From Blastococcus sp. HT6-30 (GTDB lineage Bacteria; Actinomycetota; Actinomycetes; Mycobacteriales; Geodermatophilaceae): a stretch of 64,000 nt of DNA. The position numbers and the translations under genes were made by a program. Position 1 is the stretch's first letter, and every line of letters starts with the position of its first letter. Location of the stretch: contig NZ_CP155792.1 in NCBI RefSeq assembly GCF_039729015.1, positions 1,632,001 to 1,696,000 on the forward strand, read 5' to 3'. This document shows positions 42,688 through 51,869 of the stretch, piece after piece. Under the pieces are notes generated by a model. That model ran no database searches and was not told where the DNA came from. It saw only the letters and a list, made by a program, of their open reading frames with translations.

Positions 42688-43562
42688 CCGCGCCGTTCGG
42701 CCACCGCCTGGCCGATGCCGTCGCCGCGCGCGGCCCGCTGTGCGTCGGCATCGATCCGCACCCGCCGCTGCTGGCCTCCTGGGGGCTGGCCGACGACGCC
42801 GAGGGGCTCACGCGGTTCACCGACACCGTCGTCGACGCCCTCGCCGGCACCGTCGCCGTCCTGAAGCCGCAGCTGGCGTTCTACGAGCGGCACGGCTCCC
42901 GCGGCCTGGCGGCCCTGGAGGGCGGCGTCGCGCGCGCCCGTGCGGCGGGGGCGCTGGTGCTGCTGGACGCCAAGCGCGGGGACATCGGCTCGACGATGGA
43001 CGCCTACGCCGACTACCTGCGGCCCGACCACCCGCTGGCCGTGGACGCGATGACGGTCAGCCCCTACCTGGGTCCGGGCTCGCTGCAGCCGGCGGTCGAC
43101 ACCGCCCGCGCCCACGGGGGCGGGCTGTTCGTGCTGGCCCGCACCTCCAACCCCGACGCCGGGGCCCTCCAGCACGCGCTGGTGGGGGAGCGGAGCGTCG
43201 CGCAGGTGGTCGTGGACACCGTGCGCGGCTGGAACACCCCCGGCTGGGCGGTCGGCGACCCGCTGCCCGACCCCCGGGCGGTGCGGGACCTCGCTCCCCG
43301 GTTCGGCCCCTCCACCGGTTCGTTCGGGGTCGTCGTGGGTGCGACCCTGCGCGAGCTCGACGTCGACCTGAGCGGGCTGGGCGGGCCGGTCCTGGCCCCG
43401 GGGCTCGGCGCCCAGGGCGGGGCCGTGAGCGACCTGCGGCGGCTGTTCGGCGCGGGCGCGGCGGTCGTCCCGACGGTCTCGCGCGACGTCCTCGGCGCCG
43501 GCCCGGATCCGTCCGCGCTGCGCGCCGCTGCCGACCGCTGGGCGGAGGCGCTCACGGCGTGA
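42684..43562 (+). CDS. pyrF: Orotidine 5'-phosphate decarboxylase (type 2)
   Basis: A 292-residue long-form OMP decarboxylase, the mycobacterial/myxobacterial subtype, completing UMP synthesis. The catalytic tetrad is in LVLLDAKRGDIGSTMDAYA (Lys and Asp of the DxKxxD motif). The start LCVGIDPHPPLL and the phosphate loop LAPGLGAQGGAVSDLRRLF are typical. GTG 42684 overlaps the pyrD stop. The stop overlaps a 45-residue ORF of unknown status. Confidence 0.96.
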   Translation: MTAPFGHRLADAVAARGPLCVGIDPHPPLLASWGLADDAEGLTRFTDTVVDALAGTVAVLKPQLAFYERHGSRGLAALEGGVARARAAGALVLLDAKRGDIGSTMDAYADYLRPDHPLAVDAMTVSPYLGPGSLQPAVDTARAHGGGLFVLARTSNPDAGALQHALVGERSVAQVVVDTVRGWNTPGWAVGDPLPDPRAVRDLAPRFGPSTGSFGVVVGATLRELDVDLSGLGGPVLAPGLGAQGGAVSDLRRLFGAGAAVVPTVSRDVLGAGPDPSALRAAADRWAEALTA

Positions 43563-43696
43563 GGCGGCTGCTGCCCTGGGTCACCGGAGCCCCGGGTGCG
43601 GCGCTGCTGGTCGGCGAGGTGCTCGTGTTCCCGGCGCTCGGGAGCGGGCTCCTCGGCCGCACGTCCGGTCGGCGGCAGGGCCGCTCGCCGGTCTGA
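43559..43696 (+). CDS. Possible 45-residue small membrane protein after pyrF
   Basis: GTG at 43559 overlaps the pyrF stop (GTGA), like the real gene junctions of this operon. The short frame encodes a basic N-terminus, one hydrophobic stretch (GAPGAALLVGEVLVFPALG) and an Arg-rich end. No family is recognised. It could be a real small protein or chance; conservation would decide. Confidence 0.3.
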   Translation: MRRLLPWVTGAPGAALLVGEVLVFPALGSGLLGRTSGRRQGRSPV

Positions 43697-44017
43697 TCCG
43701 GGCCGCTGGTGGGCGTGTCGTGTCCTCGGCGTGTCGGTGGCGCGGAGCGGACCTGGGCAGAGGACTTTCCTCCCGGAACAGGACCGTTCGCGGGCCGCCT
43801 CTGACCTGGGCCGATCACTATCAGTGACGAACTGCGCGGCGAGCGTGCGACCCGGGGCCGCCCCACCGCCCCGGTGATCCCCGACAGCGTGCGTGACCAG
43901 CGGATTTGCCGGGAACTACCCGGACCGTGAGGCTCGGAGCGGAGGCGCACCACGTCTCGACGAACCGAACGACGGCCGGCCGGCGCACGGCCGGCGACGA
44001 CACGATTGGGTTGCACC
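43697..44017 (+). other. 320-bp intergenic region upstream of mihF
   Basis: There is no gene here. It is less GC-rich than its surroundings in places and holds a small inverted repeat (TCACT-ATC-AGTGA, 43815-43827) that could be an operator, and repeated GGCCGGC blocks around 43975-43993. It probably contains the mihF promoter, but no clear TANNNT box could be chosen. mihF also lacks an obvious Shine-Dalgarno. Confidence 0.6.
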
Positions 44018-44374
44018 ATGCCCCTGCCTGACCTGTCCCCGGAACAGCGGGCGGCCGCCCTGGAGAAGGCGGCCGCAGCTCGCAAGGCACGTGCCGAACT
44101 GCGCGAGCGACTCAAGAGCAAGGGCGCCACGGTCGGCGACGTCCTCAAGCAGGGCGAGACCGACGAGATCATCGGCAAGATGCGCGTCTCCGCGGTCCTC
44201 GAATCCCTGCCGGGTGTCGGCAAGGCGCGGGCTGCGAAGATCATGGAGCGCCTGGAGATCTCCCCGACGCGACGCGTGCGGGGGCTGGGCGCCAACCAGC
44301 GGCGGGCGCTGGAATCGGAGTTCGGCGGCGAGGAGGTCGTCGCCGAGCAGGTTCCTGCCGACGGCTCCGTCTGA
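44018..44374 (+). CDS. mihF: Integration host factor, actinobacterial type (mIHF/sIHF)
   Basis: A 118-residue nucleoid-associated protein unrelated in fold to E. coli IHF. An N-terminal helix rich in Ala/Arg/Lys/Glu (ALEKAAAARKARAELRERLK) precedes a helix-two-turn-helix DNA-binding domain with VLESLPGVGKARAAKIMERL and GLGANQRRALESEF. In mycobacteria the homologue is needed for phage L5 integration and is essential. An upstream in-frame ATG at 44006 would add four residues; 44018 gives the usual MPLPDLSPEQRAAALEKA start. It sits before gmk and rpoZ, the standard actinobacterial order. Confidence 0.95.
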   Translation: MPLPDLSPEQRAAALEKAAAARKARAELRERLKSKGATVGDVLKQGETDEIIGKMRVSAVLESLPGVGKARAAKIMERLEISPTRRVRGLGANQRRALESEFGGEEVVAEQVPADGSV

Positions 44375-44416
44375 GGAGCCGCCGGCGCCGCCGACGAACG
44401 CGGGTGAGGACGACGA

Positions 44417-45016
44417 GTGGCTGCAGCGACACCGGCACGGCTGACCGTGCTCTCGGGACCCTCCGGGGTCGGCAAGGGCACCGTGGTCGCCGAGGTCCGG
44501 CGGCGGCACCCCGACGTGTGGGTGTCGGTGTCGGCCACCACTCGTCGTCCCCGGCCGGGTGAGGTCGACGGCGTGCACTACCACTTCGTCGACGACGCGG
44601 AGTTCGACCGGCTGGTGGCCACCGACGGGCTGCTGGAGTGGGCCGAGTACGCGGGCAACCGCTACGGGACCCCGATCGCCCCGGTCCACGCCCAGCTGGC
44701 CACCGGCCGGCCGGCGCTGCTGGAGATCGAGCTGCAGGGGGCCCGGCAGGTCCGGGCCCGGGCGCCGGAGGCCCAACTGGTGTTCCTGGCGCCGCCGTCG
44801 TGGGCCGAGCTGGTCAGCCGGCTGGCCGGTCGCGGGTCCGAGCCGGCCGCCGTGCAGGAGCGACGGCTGGCCATCGCCCAGGCCGAGCTCGACGCCTCCG
44901 GGGAGTTCGACCGGGTGGTCGTCAACGACGACGTGTCCCGCGCCGCCGACGAGTTGGTAGGCTTGCTGACTGCGCCGTCGCCCAGCCTCAGCCCGGGTGG
45001 CAGCGCCCACGAGTGA
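44417..45016 (+). CDS. gmk: Guanylate kinase
   Basis: A 199-residue P-loop kinase converting GMP to GDP. The P-loop is [14 protein letters not shown]. The GMP-binding region holds [20 protein letters not shown] (Ser, Arg, Tyr) and [16 protein letters not shown], and [13 protein letters not shown] follows. GTG 44417 has a purine-rich GTGAGGACGACGA stretch just before it. rpoZ follows after about 60 bases, so gmk and rpoZ are likely co-transcribed. Confidence 0.97.
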   Translation: MAAATPARLTVLSGPSGVGKGTVVAEVRRRHPDVWVSVSATTRRPRPGEVDGVHYHFVDDAEFDRLVATDGLLEWAEYAGNRYGTPIAPVHAQLATGRPALLEIELQGARQVRARAPEAQLVFLAPPSWAELVSRLAGRGSEPAAVQERRLAIAQAELDASGEFDRVVVNDDVSRAADELVGLLTAPSPSLSPGGSAHE

Positions 45017-45078
45017 GCGCCCCGGTCCGCCGGCCCGCGCGCCACTCCCGCCGAACGATCGAGGAGACCCGTCCACCC

Positions 45079-45342
45079 GTGTCCGGAGTCGCACCCGCCC
45101 CCGAGGGCATCACCAACCCGCCGATCGACGAGCTGCTCGAGCGCACCAGCAGCAAGTACGGCCTGGTGATCTTCGCCGCCAAGCGCGCGCGCCAGATCAA
45201 CGCCTACTACAGCCAGCTCTCCGAGGGCCTGCTGGAGTACGTCGGCCCGCTGGTCGACACCGCGCCGCAGGAGAAGCCGCTGTCGATCGCGCTGCGCGAG
45301 ATCAACGAGGGCCTCCTGGCGCACACCGCCGGCGAGAACTGA
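45079..45342 (+). CDS. rpoZ: DNA-directed RNA polymerase omega subunit
   Basis: An 87-residue omega subunit that helps assemble beta-prime. The conserved core is [20 protein letters not shown], with [15 protein letters not shown], and the conserved ending [18 protein letters not shown] 45079 is preceded by GAGGAGA at a slightly long spacing. The stop is followed after one base by the GAAGGACCCC hairpin repeat, which probably ends the pyr-distal or gmk-rpoZ transcript. Confidence 0.96.
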   Translation: MSGVAPAPEGITNPPIDELLERTSSKYGLVIFAAKRARQINAYYSQLSEGLLEYVGPLVDTAPQEKPLSIALREINEGLLAHTAGEN

Positions 45343-45343
45343 A

Positions 45344-45400
45344 GAAGGACCCCGTCCCTCTCACCCCTCGCACGCTCGGGGCGAGCCTCCGGACGGGGCC
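45344..45400 (+). terminator. Hairpin repeat after rpoZ (family copy 2)
   Basis: Begins GAAGGACCCCGTCC one base after the stop and ends GGACGGGGCC. The ends form an outer stem (CCCCGTCC at 45350-45357 with GGACGGGG at 45391-45398), enclosing an inner hairpin GCTCG-GGG-CGAGC (45374-45386). It is nearly identical to the copy after hisE and to the reverse-oriented copy after the cyclophilin gene. Probably a terminator. Confidence 0.6.
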
Positions 45401-45493
45401 ACGGCTGGCGGCGTTCGACGTCGCCGCCCGTTGGAGTGACGACGCCCCCGGCACCCGCCGGGGGCGCCCTCGCGTCTGGGGGAGGATGAGCGC

Positions 45494-46720
45494 ATGAGCC
45501 GGATCGTGCTGGGCGTCAGCGGCGGCGTCGCCGCCTACAAGGCCGCGCTGCTGCTGCGGGCCCTCACCGAGGCCGGGCACGACGTCCGCGTCGTCCCCAC
45601 CCCGGGCGCGCTGCACTTCGTGGGCGCCGCCACGTTCGAGGCGCTGTCGGGCAACCCGGTCACCACCGACGTCTGGTCCGACGTCCCCGAGGTCGCGCAC
45701 GTGCGGATCGGCCAGACCGCCGACCTCGTCGTCGTCGCCCCCGCCACCGCCGACCTGCTCGCGCGCGCCGCCGCAGGCCGGGCCGACGACCTGCTCACCG
45801 CGACGCTGCTCACCGCCCACTGCCCGGTGGTCTTCGTCCCCGCCATGCACACCGAGATGTGGCTCCATCCCGCCACCCAGGACAACGTGGCCACGCTCCG
45901 CCGCCGCGGCGCGGTCGTCCTGCCGCCCGCCGTCGGCCGGCTGACCGGGCCGGACTCCGGCCCCGGCCGGCTGCCCGAGCCCGCCGATGTCGCCGCGCTG
46001 GCCGCCGTCGTGCTCGACGGCGGTGCCTCCGCGTTGCCGCAGGACCTCGCCGGCCGCCGGGTGGTCATCAGCGCCGGCGGGACCCGCGAGCCGCTGGACC
46101 CGGTCCGGTACCTGGGCAACCGCTCGTCGGGCAAGCAGGGCTGGGCCCTCGCCCGGGTCGCCGCCGCCCGCGGCGCCGAGGTCGTGCTGGTGGCGGCCAA
46201 CGTCGAGCTGCCCGCGCCCTTCGGCGTCCGGGTCGTGCCGGTCGGGACGGCCGAGGAGCTGCGCGCCGCGGTGCTCGCGGAGTCGGATGACGCCGACGTC
46301 GTGGTCATGAGCGCCGCGGTCGCCGACTTCCGGCCGCTCAGCGTCGCCACCACCAAGCTGAAGAAGGGCGCAGCCAGCGAGCCGAGCGCCATCGAGCTGG
46401 TCCGCAACCCCGACGTCCTGGCCGAGCTGGTCGCCAGGCGCCCGCCGGGCCGGCTCGTCGTCGGCTTCGCCGCCGAGACCGGTGACGACGACGGCGACGT
46501 GCTCGCCCACGCGCGCGCGAAGCTCGCCCGCAAGGGCTGCGACCTCCTCGTGGTCAACGACGTCTCGGCCGGCCAGGTCTTCGGCCGGGCGGAGAACGCC
46601 GTCGTGGTGCTCGCGGCCGACGGTCCGACGACCGAGGTGCCGCGGGGGAGCAAGGACGCCGTCGCCGCCGGGATCTGGACCGCCGTGGCCGGCCGGCTGG
46701 AGCCCCGTCCCCGGCCGTGA
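45494..46720 (+). CDS. coaBC: Bifunctional phosphopantothenoylcysteine decarboxylase / phosphopantothenate--cysteine ligase
   Basis: A 408-residue bifunctional enzyme for two steps of coenzyme A synthesis. The N-terminal FMN-binding CoaC half has [20 protein letters not shown], the active-site His in [12 protein letters not shown] and PAMHTEMW where the classical motif has Asn (PXMNxxMW). The C-terminal CoaB half has [20 protein letters not shown] and the Lys-rich KLKKGAASE loop. The ATG has a GGGGGAGGATG Shine-Dalgarno region. The position after rpoZ and before metK and priA is conserved in actinobacteria. Confidence 0.95.
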   Translation: MSRIVLGVSGGVAAYKAALLLRALTEAGHDVRVVPTPGALHFVGAATFEALSGNPVTTDVWSDVPEVAHVRIGQTADLVVVAPATADLLARAAAGRADDLLTATLLTAHCPVVFVPAMHTEMWLHPATQDNVATLRRRGAVVLPPAVGRLTGPDSGPGRLPEPADVAALAAVVLDGGASALPQDLAGRRVVISAGGTREPLDPVRYLGNRSSGKQGWALARVAAARGAEVVLVAANVELPAPFGVRVVPVGTAEELRAAVLAESDDADVVVMSAAVADFRPLSVATTKLKKGAASEPSAIELVRNPDVLAELVARRPPGRLVVGFAAETGDDDGDVLAHARAKLARKGCDLLVVNDVSAGQVFGRAENAVVVLAADGPTTEVPRGSKDAVAAGIWTAVAGRLEPRPRP

Positions 46721-46755
46721 CCTACGCCGTCGTGCCCACCGTCGGAGCGCGCCGG

Positions 46756-46761
46756 TAACGT
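46756..46761 (+). promoter_or_regulatory. Putative -10 element (TAACGT) of metK
   Basis: TAACGT gives a leader of about 95 nt before metK. A GTGCCC sequence about 17 bases upstream is a weak -35 candidate. The leader shows no recognisable SAM riboswitch. Confidence 0.35.
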
Positions 46762-46861
46762 TCCCTCCCGGTGCCACGCACCGGATCGTCGATCGAGCTC
46801 CACACCCAGCAGCCCGCCATCGCTCTGCCGCCACCCGCCCGCCGTCCCCAGGGAGTACCGA

Positions 46862-48058
<1,197 letters not shown>

Positions 48059-48059
48059 C

Positions 48060-48118
48060 GAAGGACCTCCTCGCCCCCCACGACTCGCCGGCTCGCCCCC
48101 GGGCCTCGCGAGCGGGCC
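48060..48118 (+). repeat. Stop-proximal element after metK (family copy 4, diverged)
   Basis: GAAGGACCTCC starts one base after the metK stop. It is followed by a C-rich run and an arm/loop region ending in GCGGGCC, similar in layout but not in detail to the copies after rpoZ and hisE. Stem pairing is weaker. Included as a degenerate member because of the shared start and position. Confidence 0.4.
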
Positions 48119-48164
48119 ACCGGAGGGGCGCGGAACTGTCGGTGTGAGTGGGGAGACTGGTCGG

Positions 48165-50126
48165 GTGCAGGTGGCCCGGGTCGTCGTCGACGTCCCGCTG
48201 GCACACCTGGACCGGCCGTTCGACTACGCCGTTCCGGAGAAGTTCGCCGACACGGTGCAGCCCGGCTGCCGGGTGCGGGTCCGCTTCCGCGGCCGGCTGG
48301 TCGACGGCGTGGTGTGGGAGCTGGCCGACAGCACCGAGTTCGCCGGCGCGCTGCAGCCGCTGTCGCACGTGCCCTCCGGTGAGCCGGTGCTCACCCCGCA
48401 GGTGGCCCGGCTGGTGCGCGCCGTCGCCGACCGGTACGCGGGCACCGCGAGCGACGTGCTGCGGCTGGCGCTGCCCCCGCGCCGGGGCGCCGCCGAGAAG
48501 CGGCCCACGCCGACGCCGGAGGAGCTGCCCGGGCCGCCGGACCCGGCCGGGTTCGCCCGCTACCCGGCCGGCCCGGCTCTGCTCGGCGCGCTGGCCGAGG
48601 GGCGTCCGGCGCGCGCCGTCTGGACGGCGCTGCCGGGGGAGGACTGGCCCACCCGGCTGGTCGAGCTCTGCCGCGCGGCGCTGTCGGGCCGGCGCGGGGC
48701 TCTGGTCGTCGTGCCCGACGGCAAGGACCTGGATCGGCTGACGGCGGCGGCGGAGCGGGTGCTGCCGCGGCACTCGTTCACCGTGCTGCGCGCCGACGAC
48801 TCGCCGGAGGTGCGCTACCGCCGGTTCCTCGCGGCTTCCCGGGGCGCCGCGCAGGTGGTGCTGGGCACGCGGGCGGCGATGTTCGCGCCCGTCCGGGACC
48901 TCGGCCTGGTCGTCGTCTGGGACGACGGCGACGACCTGCACTCCGACGAGCGCGCGCCCTATCCGCACGCGCGCGACGTGCTCGTCCAGCGGGCCTGGCT
49001 GGACTCCTGCGCCGCGGTCGTCGCCGGCACGTCGCGGACCGCGGAGGCCGCGCTGCTGGTGGAGTCCGGCTGGGCGCACGAGCTGGTGGCAGACCGCGGG
49101 GTGCTGCGCTCGGCGGCGCCCCGGGTGCAGGCGCTGGGGGACGACTTCGAGCTGGCCCGCGACCCCGCGGCCCGCACCGCCCGGCTGCCCTCGCTGGCCT
49201 ACGAGACGGCACGCAGGGCGCTCGCGGCCGGTGCCCCCGTGCTCGTGCAGGTGCCCCGGCGCGGCTACGTCCCGTCCCTGTCGTGCGCCCGCTGCCGGGC
49301 CCCGGCCCGGTGCGCGTCCTGCGCCGGTCCGCTCGGCATCTCCCCGCGGCCGGGTCCGGGCGGCACCCGTATCCCGGCCTGCCGGTGGTGTGCCCGCCCG
49401 GCCGCCACCTTCGACTGCCCGCACTGCCACGGGACCAAGCTGCGGGCCGCGGTGGTGGGGGAGTCGCGCACGGCCGAGGAGCTCGCGCGGGCCTTCCCCG
49501 GCACGACCGTCCGAACCTCCGGCAGCACCTCCGGGGTGCTCGCCACGGTGCCGGCCGGCCCGGCGCTGGTCGTGGCGACCCCCGGGGCCGAACCGGTGGC
49601 CGAGGGCGGGTACGGCGCCGCGCTGCTGCTGGACTCGTGGGCACTGCTCGGCCGGGCCGACCTGCGGGCCGGCGAGGAGACGCTGCGGCGGTGGATCAAC
49701 GCCGCCTCCCTGGTGCGCCCGGCATCGGCCGGGGGCCAGGTGGTCGTGGCCGCCGACGCCGGCCATCCCGTCGTCCAGGCGCTGGTGCGGTGGGATCCCG
49801 GCTGGCTGGCCGAGCGGGAGCTGGCCGACCGCCGGGAGCTCGGCTTCCCGCCGGTGACCCGCATGGCGTCGCTCGTGGGGTCGCCGGCGGCGCTGGGCGA
49901 GTTCCTGGCCGCCGCGCGGCTGCCGTCCGACGCCGATCTGCTGGGCCCGGTCCCGGAGCCGCCCCGTCCGGGGCAGGAGGGGGACCGGGAGCGCTACCTG
50001 GTGCGGGTGCCGCGCACCCAGGGCGCGGCGCTGGCGCACGCCCTGGCAGAGGTGCAGGGAGTGCGCAGCGCGCGCAAGGTGCCCGACCACGTGCGGGTGC
50101 AGCTGGATCCGCTCACGCTCGTCTAG
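48165..50126 (+). CDS. priA: Primosomal protein N' (PriA) homologue lacking helicase motifs
   Basis: A 653-residue protein related to the replication-restart factor PriA. The N-terminal 3'BD-like domain is VVVDVPLAHLDRPFDYAVPE, and a cysteine cluster (CARCRAPARCASCAGPL, then CRWC and CPHCHG) is the zinc domain. The Walker A GxGKT is absent, and the Walker B DExH is replaced by WDDGDD, so DNA unwinding is unlikely; this degeneration is usual in actinobacteria. GTG 48165 is preferred, with GTG 48144 as alternative. It follows metK and precedes def-fmt-rsmB, the conserved order. Confidence 0.9.
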   Translation: MQVARVVVDVPLAHLDRPFDYAVPEKFADTVQPGCRVRVRFRGRLVDGVVWELADSTEFAGALQPLSHVPSGEPVLTPQVARLVRAVADRYAGTASDVLRLALPPRRGAAEKRPTPTPEELPGPPDPAGFARYPAGPALLGALAEGRPARAVWTALPGEDWPTRLVELCRAALSGRRGALVVVPDGKDLDRLTAAAERVLPRHSFTVLRADDSPEVRYRRFLAASRGAAQVVLGTRAAMFAPVRDLGLVVVWDDGDDLHSDERAPYPHARDVLVQRAWLDSCAAVVAGTSRTAEAALLVESGWAHELVADRGVLRSAAPRVQALGDDFELARDPAARTARLPSLAYETARRALAAGAPVLVQVPRRGYVPSLSCARCRAPARCASCAGPLGISPRPGPGGTRIPACRWCARPAATFDCPHCHGTKLRAAVVGESRTAEELARAFPGTTVRTSGSTSGVLATVPAGPALVVATPGAEPVAEGGYGAALLLDSWALLGRADLRAGEETLRRWINAASLVRPASAGGQVVVAADAGHPVVQALVRWDPGWLAERELADRRELGFPPVTRMASLVGSPAALGEFLAAARLPSDADLLGPVPEPPRPGQEGDRERYLVRVPRTQGAALAHALAEVQGVRSARKVPDHVRVQLDPLTLV

Positions 50127-50144
50127 CCGTACTGCCCGGACAGA

Positions 50145-50355
50145 TTGGTCAAGCGGGTGATGGGTGGGCGGCTGGCGGTCGCCGGCCTGGAGGTCCTGGT
50201 CCCCGGGGAGGCGGACCGCGACCTCGTGCACCGGGTCATCCAGGAGGAGCTCGTGCGTGGGCTCGTGCGCGAGGAGTCGCGGCGGGCCTGCCGCGACGCG
50301 GTCGACCGGCGCGCGGCGCGCGGCGTGCGGGGCGTGGTGCTCGGCTGCACCCACC
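50145..50355 (+). pseudogene. Remnant of an aspartate/glutamate racemase-family gene
   Basis: The plus-strand frame between priA and def reads GGRLAVAGLEVLVPGEADRD, then VHRVIQEELVRGLVREESRR and RGVRGVVLGCTH. This resembles the C-terminal half of Asp/Glu racemases, whose second catalytic Cys lies in VxLGCTE. Here the sequence fails right after GCT and the N-terminal half is missing. It looks like a decayed gene fragment. The def promoter lies in its downstream end. Confidence 0.6.
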
Positions 50356-50394
50356 GCTCGCACGCTCGCCGCGGGACCCTGCACGGGGGCCGCA

Positions 50395-50400
50395 TACGAT
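50395..50400 (+). promoter_or_regulatory. Leaderless -10 element (TACGAT) of def
   Basis: TACGAT ends six bases before the def GTG at 50407, with no Shine-Dalgarno. This geometry equals that of the metallo-hydrolase gene promoter. Confidence 0.5.
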
Positions 50401-50406
50401 CGTCGG

Positions 50407-50940
50407 GTGAGCGTCACCCCCATCCGGCTGTACGGCGACCCGGTGCTGCACCGGCCCGCGGCGCCGGTCGTCGACTTCGACGAGGAGCTCCGGCAGCTCG
50501 TCACCGACCTGACCGAGACCATGCAGGCGGCCGGGGGCGCCGGGCTCGCGGCCCCCCAGATCGGCGTCGGCCTGCGGGTGTTCACCTGGTACGTCGACGG
50601 TGAGGTCGGCCACCTGGTCAACCCGGACGTCGCCGCGGTCGGCGAGGAGGTGCAGGACGGCCCGGAGGGCTGCCTGTCCATCCCCGACCTGCGCTACGAC
50701 TGCCGCCGGCACCTCCATGTGGTCGCCTCCGGCTGGAACGTGCACGGCGACCCGGTGCGCGTCGAGGGCTCCGAGCTGCTCGCCCGCGCCATCCAGCACG
50801 AGACCGACCACCTCGACGGCGTCCTCTTTGTCGACCGGCTCGCCGAGGCCGACCGCGTCGCCGCGCTCGCCGAGATCCAGGCCGCCGAGTGGGCCGGCTA
50901 CGGCAGCTACCTCCCCGTCGTGAAGGTGAGCCCGCACTGA
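50407..50940 (+). CDS. def: Peptide deformylase
   Basis: A 177-residue iron/zinc enzyme that removes the formyl group from new proteins. All three motifs are present: [10 protein letters not shown] (motif 1), EGCLSIP (motif 2, metal Cys) and QHETDHLDG (motif 3, HExxH). GTG 50407 follows a leaderless promoter and gives the normal N-terminus [14 protein letters not shown]. Its stop overlaps the proposed CTG start of fmt, so the formylation and deformylation genes are translated together. Confidence 0.96.
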   Translation: MSVTPIRLYGDPVLHRPAAPVVDFDEELRQLVTDLTETMQAAGGAGLAAPQIGVGLRVFTWYVDGEVGHLVNPDVAAVGEEVQDGPEGCLSIPDLRYDCRRHLHVVASGWNVHGDPVRVEGSELLARAIQHETDHLDGVLFVDRLAEADRVAALAEIQAAEWAGYGSYLPVVKVSPH

Positions 50941-51869
50941 AGCTCCTGTTCGCCGGCACGCCGGCGCCCGCCGTCCCGTCCCTCGACGCGCTGCTCGCCT
51001 CCGACCACGAGGTCGTCGCCGTGCTGACCCGCCCGGACGCCCGCTCCGGGCGCGGCCGGAAGGTGAGCCGCTCCCCGGTGGCCGAGCGCGCCGACGACGC
51101 CGGCATCCCCGTCCTGCAGCCGCGCTCGCCCCGCGAGCCGGAGTTCCTCGAGCAGCTGGCCGGTCTCGCGGTCGACTGCGCGCCGGTGGTCGCCTACGGC
51201 GCGCTGGTGCCGCAGGCGGCCCTCGACCTGCCGCGGCACGGCTGGGTCAACCTGCACTTCTCGCTGCTCCCGGCCTGGCGGGGCGCCGCACCGGTGCAGC
51301 ACGCGATCATGGCCGGCGACGAGCTGACCGGCGCCTCGACGTTCCTCCTGGAGGCCGGCCTCGACACCGGCCCGGTGTACGGCACCCTCACCGAGGCCAT
51401 CGGCCCCCGGGACACCGCCGGGGATCTCCTCGACCGGCTGGCGGTCAGCGGCGCCGGGCTGCTCGTGGCCACGCTGGACGGCATCGCCGCCGGCGCGCTC
51501 GAGCCCCGGCCGCAGCCGGTGGACGGCGTCAGCCTGGCGCCCAAGGTCGAGACCGCCGACGCCCGGGTGGACTGGGCGCTGCCCGCGCACGTCGTCGACC
51601 GGCGGGTCCGGGGCGTGACGCCGGCGCCCGGCGCGTGGACCACCTGGCGGGGCGAGCGGATGCGGCTGGGCCCCGTCGGACCGGTGCCGGACGGGCCGCC
51701 GCTGGCCCCGGGAGAGCTGCTGGCCGACGCCGGGCGCGTCCTCGTGGGCACGGGCAACGGCCCGGTCCTGCTGGACCAGGTTCAGCCCGCGGGCAAGCGG
51801 ATGCTGCCGGCCGCGGACTGGGCCCGCGGTGCCCGGCCCGCCCCGGGCGAGCGGCTGGGCGGCGAGTGA
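50937..51869 (+). CDS. fmt: Methionyl-tRNA formyltransferase (probable CTG start)
   Basis: A 310-residue enzyme that formylates initiator Met-tRNA. The formyl-transferase domain has [31 protein letters not shown] and the catalytic Asn-His-Asp set in [20 protein letters not shown] plus the Asp in GLDTGPV. An OB-like C-terminal domain follows. The protein must begin at the CTG of 50937, which encodes the first residue of the conserved N-terminus and overlaps the def stop (CTGA). It has GAAGGTGAG (50922-50930) six bases upstream. No ATG/GTG/TTG exists nearby in frame; the only longer option is GTG 50889 inside def. Confidence 0.93.
   Translation: MKLLFAGTPAPAVPSLDALLASDHEVVAVLTRPDARSGRGRKVSRSPVAERADDAGIPVLQPRSPREPEFLEQLAGLAVDCAPVVAYGALVPQAALDLPRHGWVNLHFSLLPAWRGAAPVQHAIMAGDELTGASTFLLEAGLDTGPVYGTLTEAIGPRDTAGDLLDRLAVSGAGLLVATLDGIAAGALEPRPQPVDGVSLAPKVETADARVDWALPAHVVDRRVRGVTPAPGAWTTWRGERMRLGPVGPVPDGPPLAPGELLADAGRVLVGTGNGPVLLDQVQPAGKRMLPAADWARGARPAPGERLGGE

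Noticed and set aside
46721-46861. Possible SAM riboswitch before metK
   Set aside because: The 140-nt region lacks the conserved core of SAM-I or SAM-IV elements and shows no matching multi-stem fold.
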